Assembly (NCBI RefSeq): GCF_949987535.1
Contig: NC_080067.1
Coordinates: 81,803,985-81,867,984 of the forward strand
Length of the DNA stretch: 64,000 nucleotides
Direction: 5' to 3'
DNA from: Balaenoptera acutorostrata
Taxonomy: Eukaryota; Chordata; Mammalia; Artiodactyla; Balaenopteridae
Numbering within the stretch: position 1 is the stretch's first letter; each line of letters opens with the position of its first letter. Positions 34,196 to 46,586 of this stretch are shown in pieces. The translations under genes and the position numbers were made by a program. The notes under the pieces are model-generated. The model was not told the DNA's origin. It ran no database searches and saw only the letters and a list, made by a program, of their open reading frames with translations.

Positions 34196-34278
34196 CTTGT
34201 CTGTCTTTCTGTGAATGTGGTTTTTGTTCCACAGGCTGCAGGATTATAGTTTTTCTTGCTTCTGCTCTGTTGCCAGTT

Positions 34279-34559
34279 ATGACTTTGCTTTTTCCCTAGC
34301 CACGTTCATGTTAACAGTGGGAAAGCTATAGATGGGCAGGAAGAGCCTCGTGACATTTCTTGTCCCTGCCCACTTTCTATACTTGGGTATCCTGCCCAGG
34401 GTCTGTAGGCGTTTGAGTTTGTGATCTTGTCATTAATGTCCAATAGAAGATCTAAAAATGAAAAAAGGACTGGTGAGAGGGAGGCAGTGTAAGCCAGTGA
34501 AATTTCTCATCATTCATAGTGGGAATCCACTAAGTGCTCTCTAAGTTCTTAAATGAAGA
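34279..34559. other. MYLK intron, no feature recognised
   Basis: Host sequence directly right of the L1 TSD; nothing identified. Confidence 0.5.
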
Positions 34560-35560
34560 AAGAGACCCAGAGTATATTACCTAGTATTACAGAGTTTAAT
34601 GATAAGAAGAATAGAAAGATGATTTCAGTGGTTATATCTGGAAAGTGATACCATTCCAGGGAGGGGAAAGAGTGAGAGGGGAATGAACCTTTCGTCATTT
34701 TATACCTTCAACTTTCACCTTTTACCTTGTACACATTCTTACAGCTTGAAATTTTTTAACAGTAGAAAGGAATTACTTCTGTAATTTCTAAAGAGCACAA
34801 TAAAATTGCCTATAAAAAGACTTGGTATATCTATCTGAGTTCAATGTCCAGATTCTATTTGATAAATGGTCAAAGATGAATACACTGTTTACATTGAAAG
34901 GAACATAAAGCTTAAGTGTGGAAAAATATATAGCACTGCATCAAAATACATTATCCAACACTGCCAGCAACTAGACAAATGGAAATTAAAATACCTTTAA
35001 AGTATTTATGTACCTGAAAATCTAGCAACGCAAAAGTTGCCAAAAGCCCACTGTTGGTGCTGTGAGGAAACAGGTGAAACAGGAAACCATGCCGGGAGCA
35101 CCGATTGTTGCTTCAGCCTTTTTGGGGCCCAGACTGGCAGAACGTTACAGGCATGGTAAAACTATTGATGTGCTTTGCCAAGAATTCTGCTTTTGACACT
35201 ATAAGTTAACTCTTAAAGAAGAAGGAGAAAAGTAGATGGTACTAGGATGTTCAGAGCACTATTTAAAATGACAAAAAGGAATTAGTTTGTGCTCAGAAGG
35301 AGGTACTTAAAGAAACACATCATTTGGGGAGCTATACCCCTAAATGGAAACGTGTGTGCATAACACAATGTGGAAAGAGAAGTAGAGTATGGACTCGATG
35401 CAGTGTGAGCACTGCCATCTAAAAGCATCTACGTGTTCACTACCTAAAATTAGAAGAGGAATCAGAACCATGTAAATAGAATTTTTTTTTTGTTGTAAGT
35501 TCTCTATGTGTCTGTGTTTTTTAATTTTGTGGTGACAGTTTACCTCTCGGGGAAGAGAAG
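34560..35560 (+). repeat. Old L1 (L1M/L1ME) remnants
   Basis: 'cccactgttggtgctgtgag', 'tttgccaagaattctgcttt', 'ggatgttcagagcactattt' follow the order of an ancient L1 3' region on the + strand. Heavily diverged; limits are approximate. Confidence 0.55.
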
Positions 35561-36059
35561 ACTGTGCTTTGTGGATACATCTGTCTCTACTAATAAGACC
35601 TTTGGGCCTGTATTATTTTAACATGTTTCCAATTACTTGACTGTCTGCTTTGAAATGGAAACAAAATTGTGTGGCAAAATGAGCACTGAGAGGTGGAGAC
35701 ACCGGATTCGGCTTTTCTTATTCTCTGTGTTTGCTCATGGTGGCCCGGGGGACAGGTGTGCAGCTCCAGTTTGGCGTTCATCAGTGGGAATCTACATGGG
35801 CATGGGAGAGCTTGTGCAGGCCTGGTTATTTTTTTACATAGATACAATTTCTATGGAACCTGAGATGTTCACATTCCTTATAATATACAACTTCCTTCCA
35901 ACTTTAAATGAAATTAATTAAGATACAACTTTCTTTAAAGTTGGCCAACTTGAGTTGAGTTTCCTCTGTGCTCTGGATCCTGGGACTACAAAGAAAAAGA
36001 AAACGTGATCGCCATCATCATTGATCTTGCAACTAATGGATTATCAATTTTGGTAATGG
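35561..36059. other. MYLK intron, no feature recognised
   Basis: About 0.5 kb; nothing identified. Confidence 0.5.
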
Positions 36060-36440
36060 AGAATTAAACTTTTCCTCCTCTCTGAAGCCTTTTCCAGATC
36101 CTCCAGTCCATTGTATTCTTTTCTATTGCCACATTCTAGGAGGGTTATATTCTACAAGTTAGGATTTGATAGGATAGATAACATAATATATTGTGGAAAG
36201 AACACTCGACTGGGGTTCTGGTTCCTATGAAGCTGCCTTAAAACTTTCAACCAACCACCAAACCTCCCTGAGTCTCAGATTCCTCCTTAGAATAAATTTA
36301 GATGACCCTTAAGGCCCTTTGCAATCTGAAGTTCTATGATTTATATATTGTACTGTTTGTTCCCTATTTCACATGTCTGATTTTAAAAAACTGTGTCTCA
36401 GTCCCAGCTCCTGGTAGGTGCCCAGTAATAAGAGATTATT
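36060..36440 (+). repeat. Mixed MIR/L2-like fragments
   Basis: 'ctctctgaagccttttccag' (L2-like), then 'ccctgagtctcagattcctc' and 'gcaatctgaagttctatgat' (MIR-type tail). Divergent. Confidence 0.45.
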
Positions 36441-36825
36441 TGTTCAGTCTGTGAATTTTCTAAATTTTTCTCTCTTGCATTATTAATGTTCTGCTTTTAT
36501 ATAAGGTAGATTTTGAGTGTTTGGATTTGATTCATTTACCTTGTGTTTACTGAGCACTTTACTGTGAGCCAGGTACTGTTTTAGCTGGTCAGAACCAGAC
36601 GTGTTTAAGGAGGGCTGTGTCAGCTTCTGAGGACTGTAGTATTTGGGATCCACAAGTCAGGTTGGGAGTTGCACCAAAAAATCTTGACAGTTGTTCCCAT
36701 ATTTAACATATTATTATTTTATTCAATTCCAACATCTTGGGGTTGGAGATCTCTTTAAAGATTTTTTGACGTGGACCATTTTTAAAGTCTTTATTGAATT
36801 TGTTACAGTATTGCTTCTGTTTTAT

Positions 36826-36942
36826 GTTTTGTTTCTTTGGCCACAAGGCATGTGGGATCTTAGCTCCCCGACCAGGAATCGAACCCTCACCCCCTGCTTT
36901 GGAAGACGAAGTCTTAACCATTGGACCGCCAGGGAAGTCCCT
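36826..36942 (-). mobile_element. tRNA-derived SINE, antisense, short
   Basis: Complement of the SINE 5' part: 'aaggcatgtgggatcttagc', 'gaccaggaatcgaaccctca', 'cttaaccattggaccgccag', 'ggaagtccc'. It is about 117 bp and lacks the long 3' domain of the CHR copies, like the 24.6-kb copy. Confidence 0.85.
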
Positions 36943-36962
36943 GGAGTTCTCTTTATATTTTG

Positions 36963-37520
36963 TTCTGATCATGTCTTATTTTTAAATTGAGATATAATTG
37001 ACATATAGCATTATATTAGTCTCAGGAGTACAACATAATCATTCAATGTTTGTATAAATTGCAAAGTGATCGCCACAATAAGTCTCGTTAACATCCATCA
37101 CCACACATAGTTATACATTTTTTTTCTTGTGATGAGAATTTTTAAGATCTACTCTCTTATCACTTTTCAAATGTGCAATACAGTACTATTAACTATAGTC
37201 ACCATGTTGTACATTACATCTCCAGGGCTTTTTAATTTTACAACTGGAAGTTTATACCTTTTGACTCCCTTCACCTATCTCAAATCATCCCCCCACCCAC
37301 ACCCCGGCAACCAGTTCTCTGTTCCACATGTAAGTGAGATCATACAGTATTTGTCTTTCTCTGTCTGACTTATTTCACTTAGCTTAATACCCTCCAGGTC
37401 CATTCATGTCGCAAATGACAGGATATCCTTTTTTTTTTTTTTTAATAGCTGAGTAATATTCCATTATATATATATACACAACACATTTTCTTTATCCATT
37501 CATCCATCAATGGATAGATT
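36963..37520 (-). repeat. Old L1 (L1M) 3' end, antisense
   Basis: 'aaattgagatataattgaca', 'caggagtacaacataatcat', 'ctatagtcaccatgttgtac', 'ctgagtaatattccattata' are antisense L1MA/B 3' end. A T run sits at 37431-37443. Confidence 0.85.
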
Positions 37521-38169
37521 TTTAATAATACACCATTCATTTGGATAACATGTTATAATGTACAAAGCCCTTCTAGGTTTGTTAGAAGGTAGAAAGTGCT
37601 AATCACCCTGTGTCCCATTTCTAAGCTCTTGGGAAAGAATAGGCAGGATTAAATGGAATGAAATGTATGAATGGAGGCCCAGTGACTCCCAGAGCACAGT
37701 GCTCTCAGGGAGAACTAGACTGAAGAATGATGCCGGGTCTCTAATCACCTTCTGTGAGTCGAGTCTGCCCATCCACTAGTGGACAGCAGAGCTGAAGAAT
37801 GGCTGGCACCCCTTGAGGGGTGAGAGCCCACCCATCGGGCGGGGTTAACCTGCCAGGGCTCCCGGGTGCTCCTCACTCAGCCCCATCCAGACTTCATCTT
37901 CTGCAAGGTTCTTCTATGAGCTCTTCTTCTTGGCCCAGAGCCTTCCATGGTTTGGGGTCCAAGCTCCCTGCCTGGCATTCAGTGTTGTCCACAGTGTGGG
38001 TCAGTCCCCTGGGCCAGTGCTTTTCCCAACCACCCTACGACCTGAGCCCACCATCCCTGAGCAGGTCCTGGGCTTTGTCTCCCTGACTTCTGTCATATTT
38101 CTAACTGGAATCTAGACTCCAGATATATAAGTAATACCCAGGCTCTTTCAAAAGTCACTTCTACTAGGG
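37521..38169. other. MYLK intron, no feature recognised
   Basis: About 0.65 kb; no named repeat. Confidence 0.5.
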
Positions 38170-38390
38170 AGCCCATCCTGCTTCTCCCTGCCAGTTATGT
38201 TCTCCTTCCTTCTGAATCACCTGGAGCTTTTTTATACTGTATATCTTTGGCTTTATGTTCTGGTTATTTATGTGCTTGCCACTAGAATGAGAGCTCTTTA
38301 AGGGCCATTTCTTACTCATTTTTGTGTTCTTCATAGCATCAAGGATGGTACCCTGCCATGGCAGGTATTCAATAAGGCGTAGTTAGATCA
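38170..38390 (+). repeat. L2 LINE 3' end
   Basis: 'ccactagaatgagagctctt', 'aagggccatttcttactcat', then 'ggcaggtattcaataaggcg' match the L2 3' end. Confidence 0.75.
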
Positions 38391-38559
38391 TAGCTAACAA
38401 GGATTTAAATTTAAATACAACTGCAGTCAGCCTAGTGATACTAAAATCCCATCCTTTGCAAACTTCTTTGCTTGGCAGTTTGCTGGTCATCATAGGGAGC
38501 TGGATTGTCTCAGGACCAATGGTGTGACACTAGCAGGAGGGTTGGGCTGGTGGTCATAT

Positions 38560-38685
38560 ACCTGGGTCTTTGTCTCTAATTTGCTCTGACCTCTGGACTT
38601 CAGTCTCCTCATTTATAAATAAAGAGGCTGGACCAGATGACTCTGATGCCTTTTCCTGCTCTAACATTCCATGATTCCATAAACA
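38560..38685 (+). repeat. MIR-type SINE tail
   Basis: 'ggacttcagtctcctcattt', 'ggctggaccagatgactctg', 'ctaacattccatgattccat'. Confidence 0.6.
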
Positions 38686-41249
38686 TAAAATTTAAATAAG
38701 ATTTTGGAGTAGAGACCTAGTGGTTTTATTAGTGTGCCCACCAGCTGACCCCAGTGCTACATGAAGTTGCGACACTCAGGAAGGCTGGCCTGAGTGGGTG
38801 GTTTACAGGTGAACTCAGTTCAGCAAACAGTAGCTCTCTGCAGGGTGTTAGGTGCACCTGGCGTAAAAAGATGACAGAGAGGACCAGGAGACCATCCTGT
38901 CTCTCCATTCAAAGAGATTCACACTCTCAGTCAGCTGAGGCCGTGAATCGGCCCCTCCACACTCATTCCACACACACGTCCCAGATGGCTGGGACGCCAT
39001 CTGGGAAGGTGGGATGTCAGACCCGTTGGCTCCTTCAGGGTCGCTCCTGGTCCTCCGCCTCTGCTCGAGGACACTCTGAAATGAGAGAGGGGGGTGGGGT
39101 GGGTGGGGGTGGGCACCGTGACAGTGAATAGATGCTGTGTCCTGACAGGGCTGGCTGAGTGGTGTGAGAATGAGAAATAGGCCCAGTCGTTTTCTCTCAC
39201 TGGGTGACACGCTGGGTCCCTGAGCGGCTCCTCTAAGAGATGCAGGTCCGTCCCCCTCTGAACACTCCTGCGGGATTCAGGGCAGGCTGAGGCGGTGGTG
39301 GGAGCAGGCTGGGAGCCTGCGTGGACGGCGGCGGGGGAGGCTTGTCTGTGGAGTGTGAAGGACTTGGCTCGCCCGGCCCCCCAGCCCTGGAAAGCCTGAC
39401 AGGGGAGTGAAAAATGAGCCTGGAAGAGCTGGAGCCAGGAAGGCAAGGAAAAGCAAATCAAATCTGGATCCTGATTTTAAAGGCATGAGGCCGAGGGAGC
39501 CAGACACCTGGACATACTTTCCACAGCCTGTCATGCTGGCCTCACCTCATCCGCGAGCAGGGCGGGGAAGCCGGGGCCGTGGAGGCCGGTTCCCCGGGCT
39601 GCGGCCCTCACAGCCAGGCCACTCAGGGGCAGGCGCCGCCCCAGTCAATGCCATCCCCTGTGGGGCCAGAGGACGGGGAGACTTGCCACAGTTAAGTCCA
39701 GAGAGGAGAGGGGAGACACTGGTTTCTGGAAGTGACGAACATAATGACCTAGAACCCGTGGGTCCCACACACATGTAAGGAACGCTGGTGCTTGATTAAT
39801 GACTTACCTGGGGCAAAGCTCTTACAATAAAGTCAAATCAGTCACCTCCCCATCCCCACCCCTTCCTTTTTAACAGCCAGACCATGACTTTTTTGGAGTT
39901 TGGGGTAAAAATCTGGATACCTAGGTGCCTAAGTCATTGGTAGAGACCGTGTATAGAGAGTGTGTCTCCAAGTGGGCTTCGTCAGAAGCTACTGGGGTGC
40001 TTGGAGGTTCCCATCCCAGCCCCACTGAGGTGAGACCACGGGGTCTGCATCTGAGCACACCGGCCCTACACAGGCTTTTCTCCACACGACTGACGTGAAA
40101 TCATTGGTCTCAGGAGGTAGAAGCAAAGGTCACGGCTACAGGTCTCAGCTGCACGTGGGTGGGGCTGAGGCTGTGAGACAGGAGGGGACGGGCCTTGTGT
40201 GCACCGTGTAATTTACTTCTGGGAATGATGTATCTGACGATCTCGGGTCAAGGGAAGGTGTTCTCTTTATGGCTCGAGCACAGGGTTGACTCACAGAGAT
40301 CAGTGGTTCTCAAGGATGTACTCTCTCTTTATGAACTGTATGTATATAGTGCTTTATACATAAAAAAGAGTAAGGTTTTTTGCCCCCTTCTCCCCAAACC
40401 AATTTTCACCCCCTTAAGGGTGATATTGCCCTTGTATAAATTAAATTTTATAATGCTTTGAATCCTCTACTGGCATAGAGGTGAGAGATCAGAAAAGAGC
40501 AAAGGGAAAATATGGGGAGGGAATAATAGACCTGGAATAAAACGAGCACACAGAAATGAGTGTTGTACAGTCTTGTAGAGTTGATGGAGATGGGTTTCAG
40601 ATGTGACGATAAGCTTCCTAAAAATCATGATCGGGTACAAGACCCATTTTGTCCTTCAAAAGTAAGCTCATTTGCTCAGGAGATGTAATCACAGGACATA
40701 ACTAGTAGGAGCTCTCCTGTGGTATGTACCTGGGGATATGCGCACATTTCCTGTATGTAAATAAGGGGAACTGTCTTGATTTTAAAGAGAGTGAGAGATG
40801 CTATTGGGCAGGAGAGTGGAGCACCCTGGCTCTGTCGTTGTTCTCTGCTCTGCGACCCCCTCCTCCCCGGAACTCAGATCACCCAGCCATCTGCTCTTCT
40901 TTGTTCCTAGACCAGCTCAGGCCACCCCCCAGTTGCTCCACACCTCATCTGCCTGTGTCCCTGAGCTCTCTGTTCTACATTTGCTGATGCTCCCTGAACC
41001 TTTCAGTTCCCCCTAGTCAGGTGAGAGGCATGATCTCTCCAAGGTTTCGGGGGTTAGAGGGATGGGTAGGGAGATGGAACTCCAGCTGTGGCAGAATGTG
41101 GGTAAATGCCTCTGGGAGGCGTAGCTCATCTTGCCTTCTTCAGGGAGCAATGGTCAACCCTGTGCTTGTAAACATGGCCTTGCCAGGGCTTAAATGGTCA
41201 TAAAATGTAGGGTAGGGAACCAAGGACCTCCGTGCCGTAGGGCAGTGGG
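38686..41249. other. MYLK intron, mostly unique, with G+C-rich patch
   Basis: About 2.5 kb without named repeats. The G+C-rich, CpG-richer part at 39280-39690 is listed separately. ORFs on both strands there are composition effects. Confidence 0.55.
39280..39690. promoter_or_regulatory. CpG-denser, non-repeat patch (possible regulatory element)
   Basis: Clusters of CpG occur at 39318-39335, 39369-39376, 39548-39605 and 39632-39640 in G+C-rich sequence with no transposon signature. Most of the intron is CpG-poor, so retention here hints at a regulatory element or hypomethylated region. No TATA box or gene start is evident. Confidence 0.35.
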
Positions 41250-41400
41250 AGGAGTAGAAAGAGCACAGCCTTTAAGATCTGTTCTCTAAGCTCTATAGTG
41301 AGCAGGGGATAATAATTGCTGCCTCACAGCATTACTGGTTGGAGAGTTGATGTCAACACACAGTACTTCCCTAGTAAAATGGTAGGCATTATACTAGTAA
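41250..41400 (+). repeat. MIR SINE
   Basis: 'agtagaaagagcacagcctt', 'ggggataataattgctgcct' and 'cacagcattactggttggag' follow MIR order. Confidence 0.6.
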
Positions 41401-41439
41401 TGTGATCAGGATCTCTAATCTGCCCATAGCACCACTCTA

Positions 41440-42130
41440 AAAATCATTTATACTGTCCTAAAACCACCTAAAAATTGTTTATACTGTTTTGTATCCTGCG
41501 TTTTTTCACCCAACATATCATTTTTCAAGTCACTCTGTCAATATAGTTTTTTTTTTTAATTTTTTTTTTAATAATTCATTTTATTTTAAATTTATTTATT
41601 TATTTTTTATTTATTTATGGCTGTGTTGGGTCTTCGTTTCTGTGCGAGGGCTTTCTCTAGTTGTGGCAAGTGGGGGCCACTCTTCATCACGGTGCGCGGG
41701 CCTCTCACCATCGCGGCCTCTCTTGTTGCGGAGCACAGGCTCCAGATGCGCAGGCTCAGTAATTGTGGCTCACGGGTCCAGTTGCTCCGCGGCATGTGGG
41801 ATCTTCCCAGACCAGGGCTCGAACCCATGTCCCCTGCATTGGCAGGCAGATTCTCAACCACTGCGCCACCAGGGAAGCCCTGTCAATATAGTTTTAATGG
41901 TTAATATTCCATTAAATTTGATATGCTACAATTTACTGAATCATTCCTCCATTGGTAGTTATCTAGATGGTCTCCAGTATTTCCTTTTACAAATTAAATT
42001 TTGGTGAACATCTTATACATGAAGCTTTCAATTCAATAATTAATATTATTTCCTTGGGGTTGATTAGTTTGCAGTAGAGGGACTACAGGGACAAAGGCTT
42101 TGGACATTTTAAAGCTCTAGTGCTTTCCAA
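41440..42130 (-). repeat. Old L1 (L1M) 3' region, antisense, split by a SINE
   Basis: 'tgcgttttttcacccaacat' on the left and 'ttaatattccattaaatttg', 'gtttgcagtagagggactac', 'agtgctttccaaaaggctgg' on the right are one antisense L1M fragment interrupted at 41551-41879. Confidence 0.7.
41551..41879 (-). mobile_element. CHR-type SINE, antisense, perfect 16-bp TSD
   Basis: Flanked by 'ctgtcaatatagtttt' at 41535-41550 and 41880-41895. Carries 'gcctctcaccatcgcggcct', the mark of the subfamily also seen at 52.0 and 57.2 kb. Confidence 0.96.
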
Positions 42131-42779
42131 AAGGCTGGTCTTTGGCTTGACATCGCTCCTTCATCTGTGAGATACAAAATTAGTTTGTCAGTTTGTCTCC
42201 AGCTTCTTCCTGCCTCAGCTCACAGCCTGGTTCTTTTCTGTATCTGCCAAACTGCTCTCTGAGCCAGAATCCTTCTCTAGGCCCCAGTCTGCATCTGCCT
42301 CTGCCTTAACCTCCTAGTGCCAGCGTCCTTGACACTGACTGACAAAGGGATGGGCTAGATCTCATAGTTTCAGGCTCAGAGATTCCACCACCCACATAGG
42401 GTCAAGTCTTGAACTACTCCTTGTTTTTCTTTTTCCCTTTTCTTCTGCACACATCAGGTCCTGGCCCAAATACTTACTAAGTTTAATCTTCCCCTTTGAA
42501 TCATATCCTTATTCAGAGTATACTTGTCACTTTGTCTTCATTGGATCCCAGAGGAGGGGCCCTTAGAGGTGGATGCTGTCTCCCCCAATAGAAAGGGGCT
42601 TCCTAAGATAGAGACCAGGCCAACGGTACTGACTCTAACATAGGTGTGTAGCAGATACAGGGCTAGGTCCTATGAGCAGGAAAACACTGCAGACTCGTTT
42701 CTCGTTCACTAAGCATTGATGCAGCCTGATTAAGGAGGTAAAGTGTGTGTGCACTTGTCTTATAAGATTTCCTTTGTTG
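42131..42779. other. MYLK intron, no feature recognised
   Basis: About 0.65 kb of unique-looking sequence. Confidence 0.5.
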
Positions 42780-42930
42780 AATCTGTCTTCTCCATCTCCT
42801 CTCTGAGAGTAGGTACTCCCTGAGTCGAGACTAGTTCATAATCATCTGTGTATCTCTTACAAATGACTAGCGCAGTCCCGGGGAAGGGTGCTTTGCAAGC
42901 TTTTGTCAAGTGAGTGAATGAACAAACCCT
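42780..42930 (+). repeat. L2 LINE 3' end
   Basis: 'gagagtaggtactccctgag' through 'gcgcagtcccggggaagggt' to 'gagtgaatgaacaaac'. Confidence 0.6.
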
Positions 42931-43195
42931 CCTCAGTAAATAAGACCTAATGCCCTTTGGTCAGAGTATAAAATACTATAAAATATGTGATAAAAGCTAT
43001 TGGCAAGAAGCACTCAGAAGACCTCATGGAGAAGGTGGGAATCCATCTTAGGTCATTCTAGGAGTCACTAATTTATTCAGTTACAAAATAAGGCTGTGGT
43101 GCTTAAATCTTGCCAAAAGACCAGATGGTCTTAGAATAGCTTTTTGATACCTGGAATTTTCTTGCCCACAATCCTATTTGACCTCCCTGGAAGGC

Positions 43196-43360
43196 TGTAG
43201 TGGAAAAAGCATGAACTGGGGATCTTGTACAAATGACTTATCTTCTTTGAACTTCATTTTCATTACCTGTAAAATTAGCATAGTAATGCTGACCTTCCAG
43301 GGCCATTGGGAGGATTAAATGAAATGATGTGTATAATGTGGCTTGTACATCGTGAGGCCA
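43196..43360 (+). repeat. MIR SINE
   Basis: 'gtagtggaaaaagcatgaac', 'caaatgacttatcttctttg', 'cattacctgtaaaattagca' and 'gggaggattaaatgaaatga' follow MIR. Confidence 0.75.
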
Positions 43361-44369
43361 AATGTTCAACCCCTCCATCCTTGTGTAGCAGAAGGAGGCA
43401 TAGTAATGGCCTCGGGAAGCCTGTGCTGTGGTCTCCGCTGACCCCGCAAAAGCGCTGTAACCCCAGCCTGACCTGCTGGTAGGTTGCTTAGGAGAGGAGC
43501 TAAGAAGTGACAGGAAAAAGGTTTCATGCGCAGTTCATGAGTTAAGAGAATATTACTTAATTGTGGGTTTGATGGAAAACATTATGTGAGGTTGGTTCAG
43601 ATCTTTCCAGAGGTCTGCCAGCAACCTCAGAAGTGGAGCCTTATTGAAAACAGCTGGGGAGGAGGCTGGCGCCCAGCCTCCCCTTGCTTTTCCATGCCCA
43701 GAACTGTCTCGCTCCATGGATGGAGCTCAGCCGCAGGACTCTGCCAAGGCCCTGGCAGCCTCAGCTGGGGGCGGGCGGTGGCTCTGCTCAGGATCAGACT
43801 CCAGCTCAGAGGTTGAAACCGGTTAAACCTGAGAGAGGATTTGGCCAGGACCCCCAGTCGCTATTTCACTCAGGGCTTGGAGTTAACCACTGACTTACTT
43901 GCATCCTTGCAGGACGAGTTAACCAATGCGAGGTTCTCTGGGCAGGGGTGTGGGGTGTGGGCTGTCTGCTGGGCGAGTGACGGATGGACTTCGTTGTCCT
44001 TTGAAGTCCTTTCAGTGGTCCTGCTGGACACCAGCTAGGGAGGACACTGTCCAAAGCTCCCATTCGGAAGCCTCCCGCCCTCTGCTGCAAAGGGCCTCCC
44101 ACGGAGAACGCTGCCAGCTCTGCTACAGCCGCAGCCCATTTGGTCTTATTCCAGCTGGTCACCAGCCGTGCCGATTTCAGCTGGATTTTCTTACAGACAA
44201 GTATGGCGTGCCATTCCCTCAGTCTTCCTTTCTGAGGGGACTTTTAGTCACAGCCGTTCTCTTTTTTATTTACTTTCCAAAAAATGGGCTCCTAGAAAAT
44301 TGGCATAATTTGAACTTAAGTAAGTTAGGTTTTTAAATGTTTTTGGTGTTGTTCAAGAAGGTAAAATAT
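43361..44369. other. MYLK intron, mostly unique
   Basis: About 1 kb; G+C-rich part 43.6-44.2 kb has overlapping ORFs but no recognised exon or repeat. Confidence 0.5.
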
Positions 44370-44800
44370 ATTCACTGTAAAAAAAAAAAATGGAAATACA
44401 GAAAAGTATAGAAAAGAAAACAATCCCACCACCAGAGAAGGAAGCTGTTTATATTCTTGTATATTTCCTTTCAATTTTTCTTCTTGTATAACAGGAGGAA
44501 CATATATGGCTATTAAACACCATATTATACATATTAAATAACTGTAGTTTTATAAGTTGCCTTTTTATGTAAATTAATATTTAATGTTTTCTTGTGTGCT
44601 GCAAGATTATAATTTTTAATAGCTGTATCATATTTCATCCCATCTTTGTACCATAATTATTTAAATTTAATTTATATGCCTTAGAACAATTCTTGAAACA
44701 AATTTATTACACTCTCCGCCCATAATTGTTCAATTAAATTTTTCTTCTAAAAATAACTTAGAGCAAGAGAATCATTTATACATATTCAAAAACAGAACTC
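44370..44800 (-). repeat. Probable old L1 3' region, antisense
   Basis: 'aacaatcccaccaccagaga', 'gctgtatcatatttcatccc' and 'cataattatttaaatttaat' resemble antisense L1M 3' sequence. Strongly diverged. Confidence 0.5.
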
Positions 44801-45496
44801 ATCCATATTCTCCAGTGTTCCATGGAAGGAAAAGCTGGTCCAATGGAACAGATGTGACAAAAGGTATGCTTCCTATTTTGGCTTCTCTGTTTTAATGAGT
44901 AGAGTAAATCCTTTTGCTGTTTTCATCTTGGTTTCAACATCCTGTCAGTATCCTTTTATCCTCTAAATTGATCTGGCATCCAAAATTGATCTTTTGCGTT
45001 CAAAAAATGAATATTTCAAAGCTTTGCAGTTTCCTTCCTTTAAACGGTGCTGACGGAATTTTCCTTCCGGGACATGATGGTGTTCCCGCCACTGTAGCCA
45101 CGACCAGCTTCCATCCCCAGTGGCTACCATCTGGCTGGATAGTTATTTTAAATAGACTAAGTTTTGGACATTTGGATTTATAATATTTGCTCTTTTAAAT
45201 AACTTAAACTTACATCCATCGTCGTGGACAACTTCGATAATTCCTAAGGCAGATATTAGACTTATTGAATCTTTTAAAGTCTTTTGATAGCTATTTCCAA
45301 GTTGTTAAGACAGCCTTGTAAGATCTGCATTACTATGTTAATTTCATAGGTAAGAAAAATGAAGTTCAAATTGTAACTCTCACATCAGCAGTGTTTAAGA
45401 ATTTAATTTTGCCATACTCTTATAAGCACTGGTTATCACTTTAACTATTAAATTAACAAACTTTAATAATGAACAATATCACATTTTATTTCACAT
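44801..45496. other. MYLK intron, A+T-rich
   Basis: About 0.7 kb; no feature named. Confidence 0.45.
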
Positions 45497-45512
45497 TTGC
45501 TTGATCACTTTT

Positions 45513-45825
45513 TTTTAACATCTTTATTGGAGTATAATTGCTTTACAATGGTGTGTTAGTTTCTGATGTATAACAAAGTGAATCATCTATACATAAACAT
45601 ATATCCCCATATCTCCTCTCTCTTGCATCTCCCTCCCACCCTCCCTATCCCACCCCTCTAGGTGGTCACAAAGCACCGAGCTGATCTCCCTGTGCTATGC
45701 GGCTGCTTCCCACTAGCTAGCTATTTTACATTTGGTAGTATATGTAAGTCCATGCCACCCTCTCACTTCGTCCCAGCTTACCCTTCCCCCTCCCCGTGTC
45801 CTCAAGTCCATTCTCTACGTCTGCA
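45513..45825 (-). mobile_element. L1 3' end, antisense, 5'-truncated, 16-bp TSD
   Basis: A short L1 insertion: T run, then 'catctttattggagtataat', 'gatgtataacaaagtgaatc', 'ggtggtcacaaagcaccgag', 'ctgatctccctgtgctatgc'. It is bounded by 'ttgcttgatcactttt' at 45497-45512 and 45826-45841. Cetartiodactyl-type L1 3' end, about 313 bp, no protein-coding capacity. Confidence 0.93.
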
Positions 45826-45841
45826 TTGCTTGATCACTTTT

Positions 45842-46551
45842 AAATTTTTAAAATATTTTTGGCTGTCTCATGAACTTCTTGTCCATACCCTTTACTTTTT
45901 TCTTTATGTACTCGTTTTCCTTAGTTATACAAACTTTTTATGTATTAAGAACTTCCACCTTTGTTTTCTATATGTAATTCAAATAATTTCCGTTCATTTA
46001 CCTTTTAATTTTGGTCATAACTTTACTTTTGTACAAAAGTTTTAAATTTAAGTGGCTAAATATCTTTATAGCTTCTGCCATTGTTATCATACTTGGAATC
46101 TCTAAGGTTATATATGCATTTTTTCTAGCTTTTTTTAAACTTTTAACATTTTAATCAAAATGGATGTTTCTCTGTGTGGTGTGAGGTAGGGATCTTAAAT
46201 GTGATTTTTAAAAAATGATCCATATTTACTTAATACTTCATTCTTTTCTCATTCATTTGAAGGCACTTTTATCATGTACTAAAGTCACATGTATAGAGAT
46301 TGTTTTTGGACTTTCTGGACTGTTTTATTAATCAATGTATGTATTTTTGTATCTGAACCAAGACGGTTAACATTTTAATATTATAGCTTTTTAACATTTC
46401 CGTATTTAATAGTATAATCCCACTGATTACTTTTAACCCAAGGACAAAGTATTTTTCTTTCTTTATTCAAGACTTCTCATATGTTATTTAGAAAGTTTTG
46501 AAACTTTCATTACATAGATCCTTGCACATTTTAATTTTATTCCTAGATGAA

Positions 46552-46586
<35 letters not shown>

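Larger units (their letters stand above)
29211..34265 (-). mobile_element. LINE-1, antisense, 5'-truncated, with 13-bp TSD
   Basis: On the minus strand the element runs from a truncated 5'UTR (near 34265) through ORF1 and ORF2 to a 3'UTR and A-tail (T run at 29211-29219). Identical 13-mers 'tctgttgccagtt' lie at 29200-29212 and 34266-34278; this fixes both ends and shows classic target-primed insertion. Length is about 5.05 kb. It is the same family as the L1 at 1-5147, and its right half aligns to that copy at a constant offset of about 31.03 kb. Confidence 0.96.
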
